This document shows, one piece after another, positions 45,914 through 55,818 of a DNA stretch of 64,000 nt. Location of the stretch: contig CAJQUW010011626.1 in NCBI GenBank assembly GCA_907163375.1, positions 186,001 to 250,000 of the forward strand. The letters run 5' to 3'. The translations under genes and the position numbers were made by a program. Within the stretch, counting starts at the first letter, position 1; each line of letters starts with the position of its first letter. The DNA is from Prostheceraeus crozeri (Eukaryota; Platyhelminthes; Polycladida; Euryleptidae). Below the pieces are notes generated by a model, which did not search any database, was not told the origin of the DNA, and saw only the letters and a program-made list of their open reading frames with translations.

Positions 45914-46501
45914 TCGCTTGTTTGAAGTTGACTTTGAGCTTGATGGCCAAATTGCAACATTCATTCCATGTGGTCATGCGATTTTCGATTGCCATTTCCA
46001 TATCGCAGTAGTCCTTGCAAAGTTGTAGTTCCGATAAAGCACGCAATCCTAGGAATAATAGCAATTGTAACAAAACTGACTGATATTTCTTCACTGAAAA
46101 CAGAATTATGAGTAAAAGTGCCCTTCTTGGTACGAATTTATATTGTATGTGAATTCATTTTGTTGAATTTACTCCGAATGCGTGCTTATGTTTACCATCA
46201 AAATGAATTCAAGTCATTAAAAATAATCATAATTGTAACGTTTGAGTGTAATTTTTCACTTAAAACAAAAAGAAAGGTGTTAAGGTCTTACCTATGGTCT
46301 GTTTCGCTGTTGTCACAAATCTCGGGGCAACTGCTAGATATCTTAAATGGCAATTTCTATGAAAATCCTTGAATGACAAAAAGCAGTAATAATAGATCAT
46401 AGGTTTCTCGATCTTGTCCCACTATAACCCGCTTGATATACATTCATCGATAGGGCAGCAAAAATGGCAATTTCGAAAGCTGCCAATTTCCTGCACATAT
46501 A

Positions 46502-47884
46502 CTCAGTGACAAAAAGAATTAAACAAGTCCTGATATGAATACTTATGACTTAAACTTGGTTGTACTGTACGTTTGTTGTAAAAGGAGAACTCGAATGCTT
46601 TACTCAAAAACATTTAGTTTGATACTCATGATTTTATCAACTTAAGTTAGAAATAAGTGTGACCACAGCGAGCATCCAAACAGGCATCGATGCGTGAGGG
46701 CATGGATGAGCACAGTCGCTGGATGAATGCCAGGTCTAAGAGGTTCCACTGCTCGATCAGTCTCGGCCAACATCTTCAAAGACACTGGTGGGTGGTTGTA
46801 CCTCTCCCTCACTCTGCGAACAAGTTCATCCCAGCAGTGCTCGATGGGGGAGAGGTCGGGAGAACGTGAGGGCCATTCCAAACTTTGGGATTCCACTGCT
46901 TGCTATCCTGTTAGAGACCACTGAACCGCGATGGGGCCTTGCGTTGTCATCCTGAAAAATCAATTGATTCGATGTCACTGCTGGAACCACGACCGGTGTC
47001 ACGATCTCGTCGGCATATCGCTGTCCTGTCAATGTTCCTTTCACTACGATTGCTGGTGTTTTTCCATTGTGCCAGATACCGGCCCAAACCATGACACTAC
47101 CGCCGCCGTACCGGTCGTGTTCTTTGACGCAACATGGAGCAAATCGTTCACTTGGTAAGCGATGAACACGGATCCGACCATCGTTGAAATCGAGAGTAAA
47201 CCTCGATTCATCAGTCCAGAGCACACGTTCCCACTGACTGTCACTCCACGACTGATGACCTTGACACCACGTCACTCGTCTCCTTCGATGTTCCAGGCTC
47301 AGCGGAATTCTCACAGCGGGTCGTCGAGACTGTATACCAGCTTCTCGCAATCTTCGATATGCAGTTCGAACGCTACAGGCAGCGTTCCCAGCAACCTTTC
47401 AGTACACAATTAGCTTCGGGACGGACACAAACCTGTTTCTTATAGCAGCTAAAACTAAGCGTGCATCTGTCCGCTTGGATGATGCCCTTGGTCTTCCTGA
47501 TCCGTTCTTTTCCACATTTCCTTCTGCTTTCCAACGACACCACCACCTCCATACAATGACCCTTGAAATTTTCAATTCTTTCGCAACAGTTGTAGAACTT
47601 TGCCCACAACGCATCATCCCAATTGCCATTCCTCTGGTAAAGTTATCGTGCGCCATTTCATAAGTCAAATCTGGTCAGCAGTAGGTGGTGATTCTGTTCA
47701 ACTTCTAGCTGTTACTGTGATCAATATCAAATTTTGAAATTTGATGATCCTATATCATTTCCCTTATCATATGAAGTTCAATGGTGATACATAGAAAGCG
47801 AGATATCATCTCAAACCATAGAAAAAATGAAACAAACTTCCATTCAAGTCAATGATAGTTGGTTTCATTATTTATGTCAGTGAG
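46502..47884 (-). mobile_element. Tc1-type transposon nested in the hAT-like element
   Basis: The ends CTCAGTGACAAAAAGAATTA and, on the other strand, CTCACTGACATAAATAATGA form imperfect inverted repeats, flanked by TA at 46500-46501 and 47885-47886. The 1383-bp unit holds a Tc1/DDE transposase on the minus strand, broken by frameshifts. Because it lies inside the 44276-48056 element and between that element's ends, it inserted later. Confidence 0.85.
46648..47668 (-). pseudogene. Tc1 transposase, DD34E type, frameshifted
   Basis: The N-terminal frame (47668-47399) gives a helix-turn-helix, GMMRCGQSSTTVAKELKISR, then the GRPR hook GSGRPRASSKRT. A second frame (from about 47395 to 46890) gives RRLREAGIQSRRP, WTDESRF with the first catalytic aspartate, and FQDDNARPHR with the second. 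A third frame holds EWPSRSPDLSPIEHCWDEL with the glutamate. The natural C-terminus, DACLDARCGHTYF, is in yet another frame, ending near 46648. Thus at least three frameshifts (near 47395, 46885 and 46715) have inactivated it, while all three catalytic acidic residues remain. The total length, about 340 codons, is normal for Tc1. Confidence 0.85.
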
Positions 47885-48059
47885 TATATGTCAAAATTTG
47901 TACATATGTTTCCATCAGCATTTGACGAAAATGTGACATTCATGTCAATGGGCATGTTACAAAATGTGACATGAACGCTCATTGATGTGTGACAAATCTT
48001 GAATATCAAAAAGTGACAAAATGTGTCACAGATCCAAATGTGGTGGCCCACACCTGTAA

Positions 48060-48128
48060 TCAATAAATGCTGCTTTTTGAAAATTCAACATTGTGTTTTC
48101 AAAAACAGCATCGCAGCATTTATTGATA
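48060..48128. repeat. Small palindrome beside the hAT-like element
   Basis: ATCAATAAATGCTGCTTTTTGAAAA on the left and its inverse, TTTTCAAAAACAGCATCGCAGCATTTATTGAT, on the right enclose about 12 bases. The hAT-like element inserted at its left edge; such hairpins are common hAT targets or could be remains of a MITE. Confidence 0.5.
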
Positions 48129-48403
48129 ATTACGGCACATTTCGACGAAATGGGAGTAGTGCGAGCTAAAAGTAGTATTTAATGAATACCGGAGGAAAAT
48201 ATCGATGCACCCCAAGGGATGCACGCGGAAAAAGCTTATTTATTATTACAACTGGTCCAGGGTTAGCACTAATACTCGTAAAAGCAAGCATTAATAATCA
48301 TTTGTCTTCTGTTGTAAACTTCAGCTATACCCTGACTTTTTTGGATATTTGTTCTTTTTCGGAGTATTTTTAAATTCTAGCACTTTTATTTTTAAGTTGA
48401 TTT

Positions 48404-48545
48404 CTTTTTGATTTCAGTTTGCCCAAAGATTATGGAAGATTCAGACCAAATCTTTAATTTTGATAATGTCGACCTCGCTTGTAATCGTGATGATTTAGCT
48501 GTTCAAATTAATGCAACAGAAAGCAAATTGAATGTGTCATGCTGA
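48404..48545 (+). other. Possible exon start (weak)
   Basis: A pyrimidine-rich tract, TTTCTTTTTGATTTCAG, ends at about 48419 like a 3' splice site. It is followed by TTTGCCCAAAGATT and a 37-codon frame starting MEDSDQIFNFDNVDLACNRD and ending with a stop at about 48545. There is no family match, and the Ty3/Gypsy element begins 35 bases later. It could be a first coding exon fragment or chance. Confidence 0.15.
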
Positions 48546-48580
48546 ATGACAATTTGAGAAGCGGATTTTTGTATATTATC

Positions 48581-48751
48581 TGTTGCATCACCATCTGCGC
48601 TGATTAGTCAATAGAGACTTTGGCCCATTGGTCAGCAATTGGCTGAATGTAATGTGAAGCGAGGAATTGCATAGACTTCCCATGCATGTTAGTTTCACTT
48701 TCGTAATACACGCCTTACTTGGAAGACGTAGCTTTTATTGACGGCGTTACA
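48581..48751 (+). repeat. Left LTR
   Basis: 171 bp from TGTTGCATCA to GCGTTACA, nearly identical to 51071-51240. The preceding host bases are TTATC. Confidence 0.9.
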
Positions 48752-48916
48752 ATGGTGTCAGAAACGACTAATTAATCCCCCTTTTGCCACTCAATTGACA
48801 GGAGCGCCCGCATCTTCGGTGAGTTGTCACGCGTATCCTTGGTTTTTCCTTGGGAGAGTTCACTATCACAGTATAGTGCAGTCTAGTCCAGTGAATAACA
48901 TACTAGTTTATTTCTT

Positions 48917-49616
48917 ATGTCGGGAAAAACTGATTGTCTGCGCCTTGACAGTGCTGACAACTGTCATTGCTGGTTGATTGCGTTTGAAGCCCACTGCCGG
49001 ACCAAAGACATAGTAGATAAATTAGAAACATCCGGCACCTCACCCGTCACCGATAGATTTCTTGAGAGATGTGGCTCCAAACCTCTATTAAAATTTAGTC
49101 TCTATGATGCCAGGACAGAACATAGAAACAGCATTATTTCAGGACATCAAAAAAGTAATCCTAGATTATGTCGAACCTAGAAAGCGCTTGTTGCTAGCTG
49201 ACCGCACAAACTTCTTACAAATCTCGCAAGGTCATGATGAGACTGAAGTAGATTTTTTATCACTGCTAAATGAGTCGGCACAGCATTGTGATTGGGACCA
49301 ATTGAAATCTAGTAACTCAAGTGATGAGTTAATAAAACTGCGCTTTATCGCAGGACTTAGAGACAGTCAACTAAAATTACAAATTCTGGAAAAATTACAA
49401 GTAAACCCAACCTACACAATTTCGGACATAATCGATTTTTGTCAAATGACAGCACAACTTGCCAAATTTGCACACAACAAAGCGAGTGACGAAACACAGG
49501 AACCGGTTGACAGTTTTTTCATGCGGAAGCAATATGCAAAAAACACCTGCAACAATTGCTCGTCAATACATAGGCCGAGACAGTGCACCGCTTATGGAAA
49601 GCTATTGGAGCCGTGA
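48917..49616 (+). pseudogene. Gag-like remnant of the Ty3/Gypsy element
   Basis: The frames here show the capsid-type helices of Ty3/Gypsy Gag (for example LRFIAGLRDSQLKLQILEKL) and a cysteine-rich end. Treated as a fossil: broken, and part of the 48581-51240 element. Confidence 0.65.
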
Positions 49617-49619
49617 TGA

Positions 49620-50940
49620 CTCAAGATGGCCACCCAATATTATATGTTTCTCGAAAACTTACTGAATCAGAATCTCGCTACAGCAACATTGAGCGTGAGG
49701 GTTTAGCAGTCATAAGGACCTGTAGAATTGTTAAGAAAAAAATTCGAAATACAAATTGACCATAAGCCCCTCATTTATATATTTGGCCCTGAAGACAGAT
49801 TAAAAACTGAGATTTCCCCTCATCTACTGAAATTTTCACTCAAGATGCAACGATACGATTATGTAATAAAACATATCAAAGGAGAGAACAATGCTGTTGT
49901 CGACGATTTGTCGCGCGTTCACTGCCGACTCGACCAAGGTCCCCTCTATTCACTTTAGCGAACCTTGCATCCCTATGCAAGAAATTAAGCAGGAAACGTT
50001 AAAAGACAGGTATCTACGTGAACTCTCTCAGTGAATAATCACGGGTAGGTGGGGCAGCACCTCAAGGTGGGAGCGCCCATTCAAGAGAATGGCATTCCAA
50101 CTGACCGTTGACGACAACATCATTAGACTCGGCTCACGCGTTGTTCCCCCGCAGTCTTTGCACAGATGCATCATTGAATTCGCCCATCAAACTCACAACG
50201 GAGTGAAATCGACCTTACGACTGATCCAACGGGAATTCTTTTGTCCCGGAATGAACACCCAAGTCGAGGCGTTCGTGAAAGGATGCAAAGAATGCCGAGC
50301 AGTACGCTTCGGATCCCCAGATACTACTTATACATGGCCAAAGAATGGGAAACCATGGAGTCGGCTCCACATGTATTGGGCGCATCATCGTGCCACTGGA
50401 GACATACTGGTAATAGCGTACTCGACCAGTGGCTGGCTGGAGGCAGCAATCTGCAACAGTCGACAAACACAGACAGTCATCGAGTATCTTCGAGCAATAT
50501 TCGCCCGCTTCGGTGTCCCTGAAAGCTTGGTGTGTGACAATGCACCCGAAGTCGCGAGTACCGAACTCAGGACATGGCTGCACAGGGTAGGATGTCAATG
50601 TAGGACGTCAATGTCACATGTAGGACGTCCCTCTCCTGAGTACAGACCGCAATCGAACGGTCTCGTGGAAAGAATGGTGAGTCATCAAGGATGGTCTCAG
50701 ATGCTGCAACCCGGCGAAGAGTTCCGTGACATGTTATCTTCATCGTCTTCTATTTGTTCACCGCAACACCGCCCAGAGAGGAGGGAAAACTCCTGCAGAA
50801 ATGTTACTCGGACGAACGGTGAACTGTCCCATTCTATCTCACTTTCAACCGACGCAGGACCTGCTGTACAAGCCTCATCGGAAATTTATCTTCCGACAAG
50901 GTTACAATACGTCGATCGTCGCGCATGCTGATGGGAGAAC
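49620..50940 (+). pseudogene. RNase H-region and integrase remnants of the Ty3/Gypsy element
   Basis: Around 49728-49958 the translation has the RNase H/connection patterns IDHKPLIYIF and IKHIKGENNAVVDDLSR. From 50089 it has the integrase zinc-binding region (HQTHNGVKSTLRLI ... CKEC) and the integrase core up to about 50690. The order and motifs identify Ty3/Gypsy. The region is broken and shortened; no further detail is given. Confidence 0.8.
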
Positions 50941-51070
50941 AGTGACTGCTCACGATGCACAATTAATGCCAGTAACGACAGAAGCAGCAGCTGTGACAGA
51001 TCCGCCCGAAACGCGATCGCAAACCTGTGCATCGTTATCCTGACGTGGACCCTTTGACAGAGAGGAGGGA

Positions 51071-51240
51071 TGTTGCATCATCATCTGACGCTGATTAGTC
51101 AATAGACTTTGGCCCATTGGTCAGCAATTGGCTGAGTGCAATGTGAAGCGAGGAATTGTATAGACTTCCCATGCATGTTAGTTTCACTTTCGTAATACAC
51201 GCCTTACTTGGAAGACGTAGCTTTTATTGACGGCGTTACA
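51071..51240 (+). repeat. Right LTR
   Basis: 170 bp, same ends as the left LTR, followed by host TTATC, which duplicates the five bases before the left LTR. Confidence 0.9.
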
Positions 51241-51790
51241 TTATCTTTATTAACTCTATTAGCCTACCATAATTAAATTACATTTCTCGTTAAGATGTGT
51301 GTCGACGTCATGATCAGTTGACCTATTTTTTAAAAATAAAAAGTGCCAAAGTATGTTAGTCGACCCATGATTAATCCAATGGTTACAGTAGCATTGCCTT
51401 TGTACACTTGCGGATTGGAGAACGCCATCAGTCCTCCTTAGGACTACTTTAACTAATAATTTAAATTAGTAAGCATTATATTCTATTATAAATGGCTACT
51501 GGGATGACTTTCATCATCGTATGAGAATTAGTCAAACATCTTGGATTTCATGCTCTGATTGGTTGTTTCATTATTCATTATTTGGTTGTTTCCGTCGTCA
51601 GACATCTTTTCCATGAAAATCAGAGATTCATTTTTCAGTTGAAGATTAGTAGCGATGCTTATCTCAAATGATAATCTAAAGAAAATCTACGCAAACATTG
51701 TAATCGTCAGATAAAATAAAGAGGGGGGGGGGGGGTTTGAGTCACATTTTTGGGGCTTCGTCCTATTTCCCCTAGGGCTATCCCCTAGTT
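51241..51790. other. No gene seen
   Basis: AT-rich DNA with a run of about 13 G at 51722-51736. No supportable frame. Confidence 0.5.
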
Positions 51791-52286
51791 CAGGGGTTCC
51801 CAACCTTTTCATGCTGCGTACCCCAAAGTAGAAATCATAAGAATTTTCATTATTTATTCCGCGTACCATCACTTAACAAATAAAAAAAACGGTAAGAATT
51901 CAGTCACAATAAAAAATTTAATTACGCGCATAGATATACGAAATTCGTAATTGAATAACACAAAAATTTAACTAGGCGTAACTGACAAGCTCAGCGAAGG
52001 CCATGCTCAAAGATCAAGTGAGCTCTTTGTTTGCTTTTAATCATTACTATGGTGGAGAATCTGAGCTCATAAGTATATGGTTGGGGTCGAGTTGGTAATC
52101 GCTAATTAGCATCGGCTGCTTCAAGGTCAGATGATGACAATCCAATGCAGAATGCGCTCGAAGTTCAACAGTTCAACATACCCATGAATAGGAAAGTAAT
52201 GAAAGTAAAATTGAATTATAATAAATCTCCCATATTCTGCGTACCCCTCGAAATTCCTTCGCGTACCCCATGTTGGGAACCCCCTG
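51791..52286. mobile_element. hAT MITE with CAGGGGTTCCCAAC ends
   Basis: The left end CAGGGGTTCCCAACCTTTTC, followed by TGCTGCGTACCCC, is matched on the minus strand of the right end by CAGGGGGTTCCCAACATGGG then TACGCG. GCGTACC(C) words recur near both ends as sub-terminal repeats. The ends are of hAT type. No 8-bp duplication is visible, so it may be old or one flank has changed. The 496-bp element has no coding capacity. Confidence 0.7.
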
Positions 52287-53950
52287 CGTGACAAAGAATT
52301 AAGGGTTTGTCGAATTAAGAACAGTTATTGCAGCATGTATCATGCAGAAGCAGAAATATTTTCTCATTGATAACACGAAGATTAATTGAATACCCATTCC
52401 AGTTGTGTGTAGGCCTGCACAAGCTTTGAAATATGTATGACGTGCTTGTCTAAAAGCTTGGAAAAAGTGTTTCTAAAAGTACACCATACACGAGGAAATT
52501 GACTCATAGGCAATTATGCTTACCTTATAGTTGAGTGTTCACTCCGCAGCCGTGAGAACTAGGTTTTGGACCTTGGCTGGGTGGGGCACATGGGAGTGCA
52601 ATCGAACTGATAGCCGTGATTCTGATCGAAGAAATTAATGTGTAGCTGGTTGATGAGCAATGACCTAAGTTCTAAAGGTCGTTTTACGATATTTCAGACG
52701 ATTATTCAATTTTTCCTCAGACAGACGTGACTGCCTTAAAATATTGCATGCTGTCCATGATCTGCATGTCCATCAATTTAATAATTTCAATACAATTAGA
52801 GTGAGACACTACATGAAATGACATGACTACATGAATAATGTGCAACTCCATGTTATGTAATTTTCATTCGATGGGTATCAGATTAATAAAGAATACCAGA
52901 GAGTGCCGCGTTTCTCTATTTGCTTCCGTAATTACACCGGGGTCAAATTGAGGCTGCTATATACATTGAAAATTACGGGGAGTGACTCGTACAATTGAAT
53001 TTAACTTCAGCCATTTTTCTGACTCGTCAGAAAATGTTCGTCTCTGTTTCTTTGATGGTTTCAGAATCTGCCGGCTGGTCGTTAACTTCACTTGACCTGA
53101 CGGATGCATTAGCTTTTCTTCCTGGTGCAGTCACTCATTGCACAACTAGCCACTCACCGGGCATTGGGTTAGCTCGATCTCTCTTCACACACAGTGATAC
53201 CTCTTGTCTTGCAATGATTTACGTAATATTGCGTTAAGAGTCGTGTAGTGTCGCGGAGAGGTCACCTCGTCGGCGTTGAACTGAACTTGTATGATTACAG
53301 TTACGAGGAATTGTGCAATGGTCTTGCTGGAGCTACATTTCATAACTTCTTTGATCTACATCCTTATCACAACAGTACATGTGTGGGTGTTTCGATTTGA
53401 GAATTGTTTAAATCAGAGTTTGTAAATCATGAAGTCTATTATTGAGGATTTTGCGTCAGGCACTCACACATTTCATTGTATGTCATATTCCTTGTGTTTG
53501 GAATTTAAGGTGACAATCCTTCTTTTCTTCGATGTAGCGGAAATTACTACATGGTGGCTTAACCGAAATTGATTGTCTGCGATCTTTTTGGCACGTGCAG
53601 CTGTGGAACCTGATAGAATAAGTGGAAGTCAGCCGAGAGATCGGGTTCAACGCCGTTCGGGAGGATATGAGCAGACCCGTTTTCCTCCCTAGATCCTGAG
53701 AAGTGGAAGATCGAGAGGTGACTGTCGAACACAACGAAGCCCCGAAGTCGGACGTTAAAGGTAGGAGGGAGTGACTGACCCAAGTCCATGTTAGAGCAGC
53801 AACAAGCACAATATTCATCACTGCTTCGATTTTCATGCTTCATTTTTTTGGCTCTGCCATGGATATTTTCATCTTGGCATTAAATGTAATATCTATCCTT
53901 ATGCCATTTAGCTTATTGTCACGAGCTGGAACAATTCCTTGCTTCGTCAA
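52287..53950. other. No gene recognised
   Basis: Two overlapping minus-strand frames at 53483-53843 (117 and 94 codons) have no motif that I know. Nothing else is supported. Confidence 0.45.
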
Positions 53951-54628
53951 ATAGTCAGGGTCTCAGAATGGGGCACCAAATGGGTTGTTTCTTTCAATCC
54001 TTCAGAAACTGAGTGTTCTGCACTCACGACTTAAAGGAGATGATGATTATAACATTAAGATGTCAGATAATAGGATCAGAGAAAAAGATTCCATCTCCTT
54101 CCTTGGATTGGCGGTTACGAAAGACTTGTCATGGAAACCGCACATCCACTCCATCAGCAAGCAGGCAGCTCAACGCATTGGTAGTCTCTATCGTGACAGT
54201 AGCGATCTTGCACCACACTGTCTGCTATCTTTACAAGTACACTATTCGTCCTCTGATGGAGTATTGTCATCTGTGGACCGGCGCCCCACAAACATATCTT
54301 AACCTCCTTGAACGGGTTGAGAGAGGTGTCAAGAATCTTATGGGTGAAAAACTTGCTATTATGTTTTCCGCCGCGGGATGTTGCATCACTGTCTCTTCTA
54401 CAGATGCTATTTCGGTAGAAGCAGCATTGCAGTAAATGAGTGCGTGCTCAAACCTAGGATCTTCTCCAAAAGCACACGCAGAGCTAGTGCACTCACATGA
54501 ACATTGAGCGCGCGGTTCGTTTTTTTCTTTTATTTATTTAAAGTAATACAATTAGTTGCTTTCTCATTGAGTAACCCTTAGGTTCGTTCATGGCTCATAG
54601 CTGTGCTAGGTTAAAATTCTGTAAAAAA
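53951..54628 (+). mobile_element. LINE copy, 5'-truncated, same family as 36-39 kb
   Basis: The sequence from AGGGTCTCAGAATGGGGC onward follows 38136-38997 of the full LINE closely (for example GATGTCAGATAATAGGATCAGAGAA is shared), ending in the same CTCATAGCTGTGCTAGG tail and an A-run at about 54622. It starts after the YADD block, is interrupted by small indels that split the frame, and lacks about 160 bases before the 3' UTR. The low divergence shows that both copies came from a recently active source. Confidence 0.85.
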
Positions 54629-55744
54629 AGGTTTGTGTCAGTGTAGTCTAGGTCTATAGTCGTGCTATTCAGAAACAAGGGTCCAATTGAATGTCTCGTA
54701 GATGAACAATATTTTTGTGCCAACTATTTTGTATAAACAAAACGTTCAAACGCACTCCTTTTTTCTTTTAACCGAGACTGCATTTGTTACTAAAACTACG
54801 TGCGGGTCCAATGGTTTCAGCTCACTGCCTTTTGTCAAGATCTAACCATAAGTAAAAAACATACAATGGTTCAAGCAATTCGCTTAAAAAAGATTGCACG
54901 AAGATCACTCACATCAGTTCTTATTTACAAATTCACCAGTGTGTAATAACCTGACGCTAGTGCAGCTAAAAGAAAAGGGATGTTTGAACGTTTCTTATAG
55001 AAAATCCTTGGCATGAAGAGCCTCCAGTGCGTCACCATCAACTTAATATTTTTGTTCCTGATTAGCGTTTTTGCCGATCTTGAAATCACAGCGGTCTTAG
55101 AGTTTTAACTTCGCTTGGATATGCTGACCTTTCCGAAAAGCTGATACCTGATCTTGTATACCCTGATTTCTTCGTTTTTATGCTAGAACGATCGTCGCTG
55201 TTTTCGGATGGCACGCTTCTAATCCTGCCGAATTGCACACCGATTGAATCAGCTATCCGAAATGACTTACATTTCCCGCTGTTTTGTACCAATGATTTTT
55301 CGCTCACTGCTGCAGTTCCATATAGTTTTCCGCATCTTTGTATCAACTAATTTTGGAAGGACTAGAGATTGCAAGGCATGGCGTGATAGGTAAAGTTACC
55401 TGAATATCAAAAGTTCCTCCGACAAAGGTTCGTTCCAAAGTGATTACCATAGATAAAAGTAAGTAGGCCTACTTTGGCACAGATATAGGAGAGCCTACTT
55501 AGACCAACAAGGCATGTCGCATGAGTTCTATGGTTGGAAAAGAAAATTAAATGCATGTTATATTAAAACCGTCCATCGATTCTTTGCTGCAATATTTCTA
55601 ACCGAGAGCTCCATTTTGCGGATATGTTTTTGTGAGTGGTACTTGTAGAATAACTGATAATATTCATATAATGTGAAGGTGACCCATTGCCATTTCGAGT
55701 CTGTATCGAATTACATGCCAATTCAACAGACGGAAAATAACTTC
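54629..55744. other. No gene seen
   Basis: AT-rich DNA. The frame at 55086-55346 on the minus strand shows no motif. One TAGGCCTA at 55464-55471. Confidence 0.5.
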
Positions 55745-55818
55745 GCGTCTTGGTGGATTTGAACCACCGACTTCTGACATTCTAGGCCAACGCTCTACCA
55801 ACTGAGCTACCGACGAGC
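55745..55818 (-). tRNA. tRNA-like sequence, probable pseudogene or SINE head
   Basis: The minus strand shows TAGCTCAGTTGGTAGAGC (D arm, A box) and GGTGGTTCAAATCCACC (T arm, perfect B box GGTTCAAATCC). Between them an anticodon arm, TTGGC-CTAGAAT-GTCAG, gives anticodon AGA by position. AGA would mean serine, but the long variable arm of serine tRNA is missing. Only four of seven acceptor pairs form (TCGTCGG against AAGACGC). The internal promoter is intact while the acceptor is not, so a tRNA-derived repeat or pseudogene is likelier than a working gene. Confidence 0.5.

Larger units (their letters stand above)
44276..48056. mobile_element. hAT-like foldback element with RING frame and nested Tc1
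   Basis: The ends are CAGGGGTGGGCCGATGTGAC and, on the minus strand of the right side, CAGGTGTGGGCCACCACATT. They are flanked by TAATCA at 44270-44275 and 48057-48062, a perfect 6-bp duplication, as in the element at 39133-39552. GTGACAAAATGTGA words are repeated inside both ends (44290-44375; 47930-48035). Without the inserted Tc1 (46502-47884) the unit would be about 2.4 kb. It contains two ~500-base palindromic arms around a RING-H2 frame. No transposase is visible, so it is non-autonomous. Confidence 0.75.
48581..51240 (+). mobile_element. Ty3/Gypsy LTR retrotransposon, broken fossil
   Basis: Direct LTRs of about 170 bp (48581-48751 and 51071-51240) begin TGTTGCATCA and end GCGTTACA. The 5-bp host duplication TTATC flanks the unit on both sides. 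Inside are a primer-binding-like start (TGGTGTCAGAAACG right after the left LTR), gag-like, RNase H-region and integrase remnants in the usual Ty3/Gypsy order, and a purine tract (GAGAGGAGGGA) just before the right LTR. At 2.66 kb it is far shorter than a complete element and is broken in several places. The LTRs differ at only a few positions, so the insertion is young to moderate in age. Confidence 0.9.

Noticed and set aside
45807-46094. A 95-codon minus-strand frame in and beside the right palindrome arm, and an opposite-strand IPCGHAIFDC reading near 45965
   Set aside because: The CGHxxFxxC-like spacing does not match a RING ligand pattern, and much of the frame is arm repeat; not enough to call a second RING.
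53483-53843. Two overlapping minus-strand frames (117 and 94 codons)
   Set aside because: Overlap in different frames, no conserved motif, and no splice context found.
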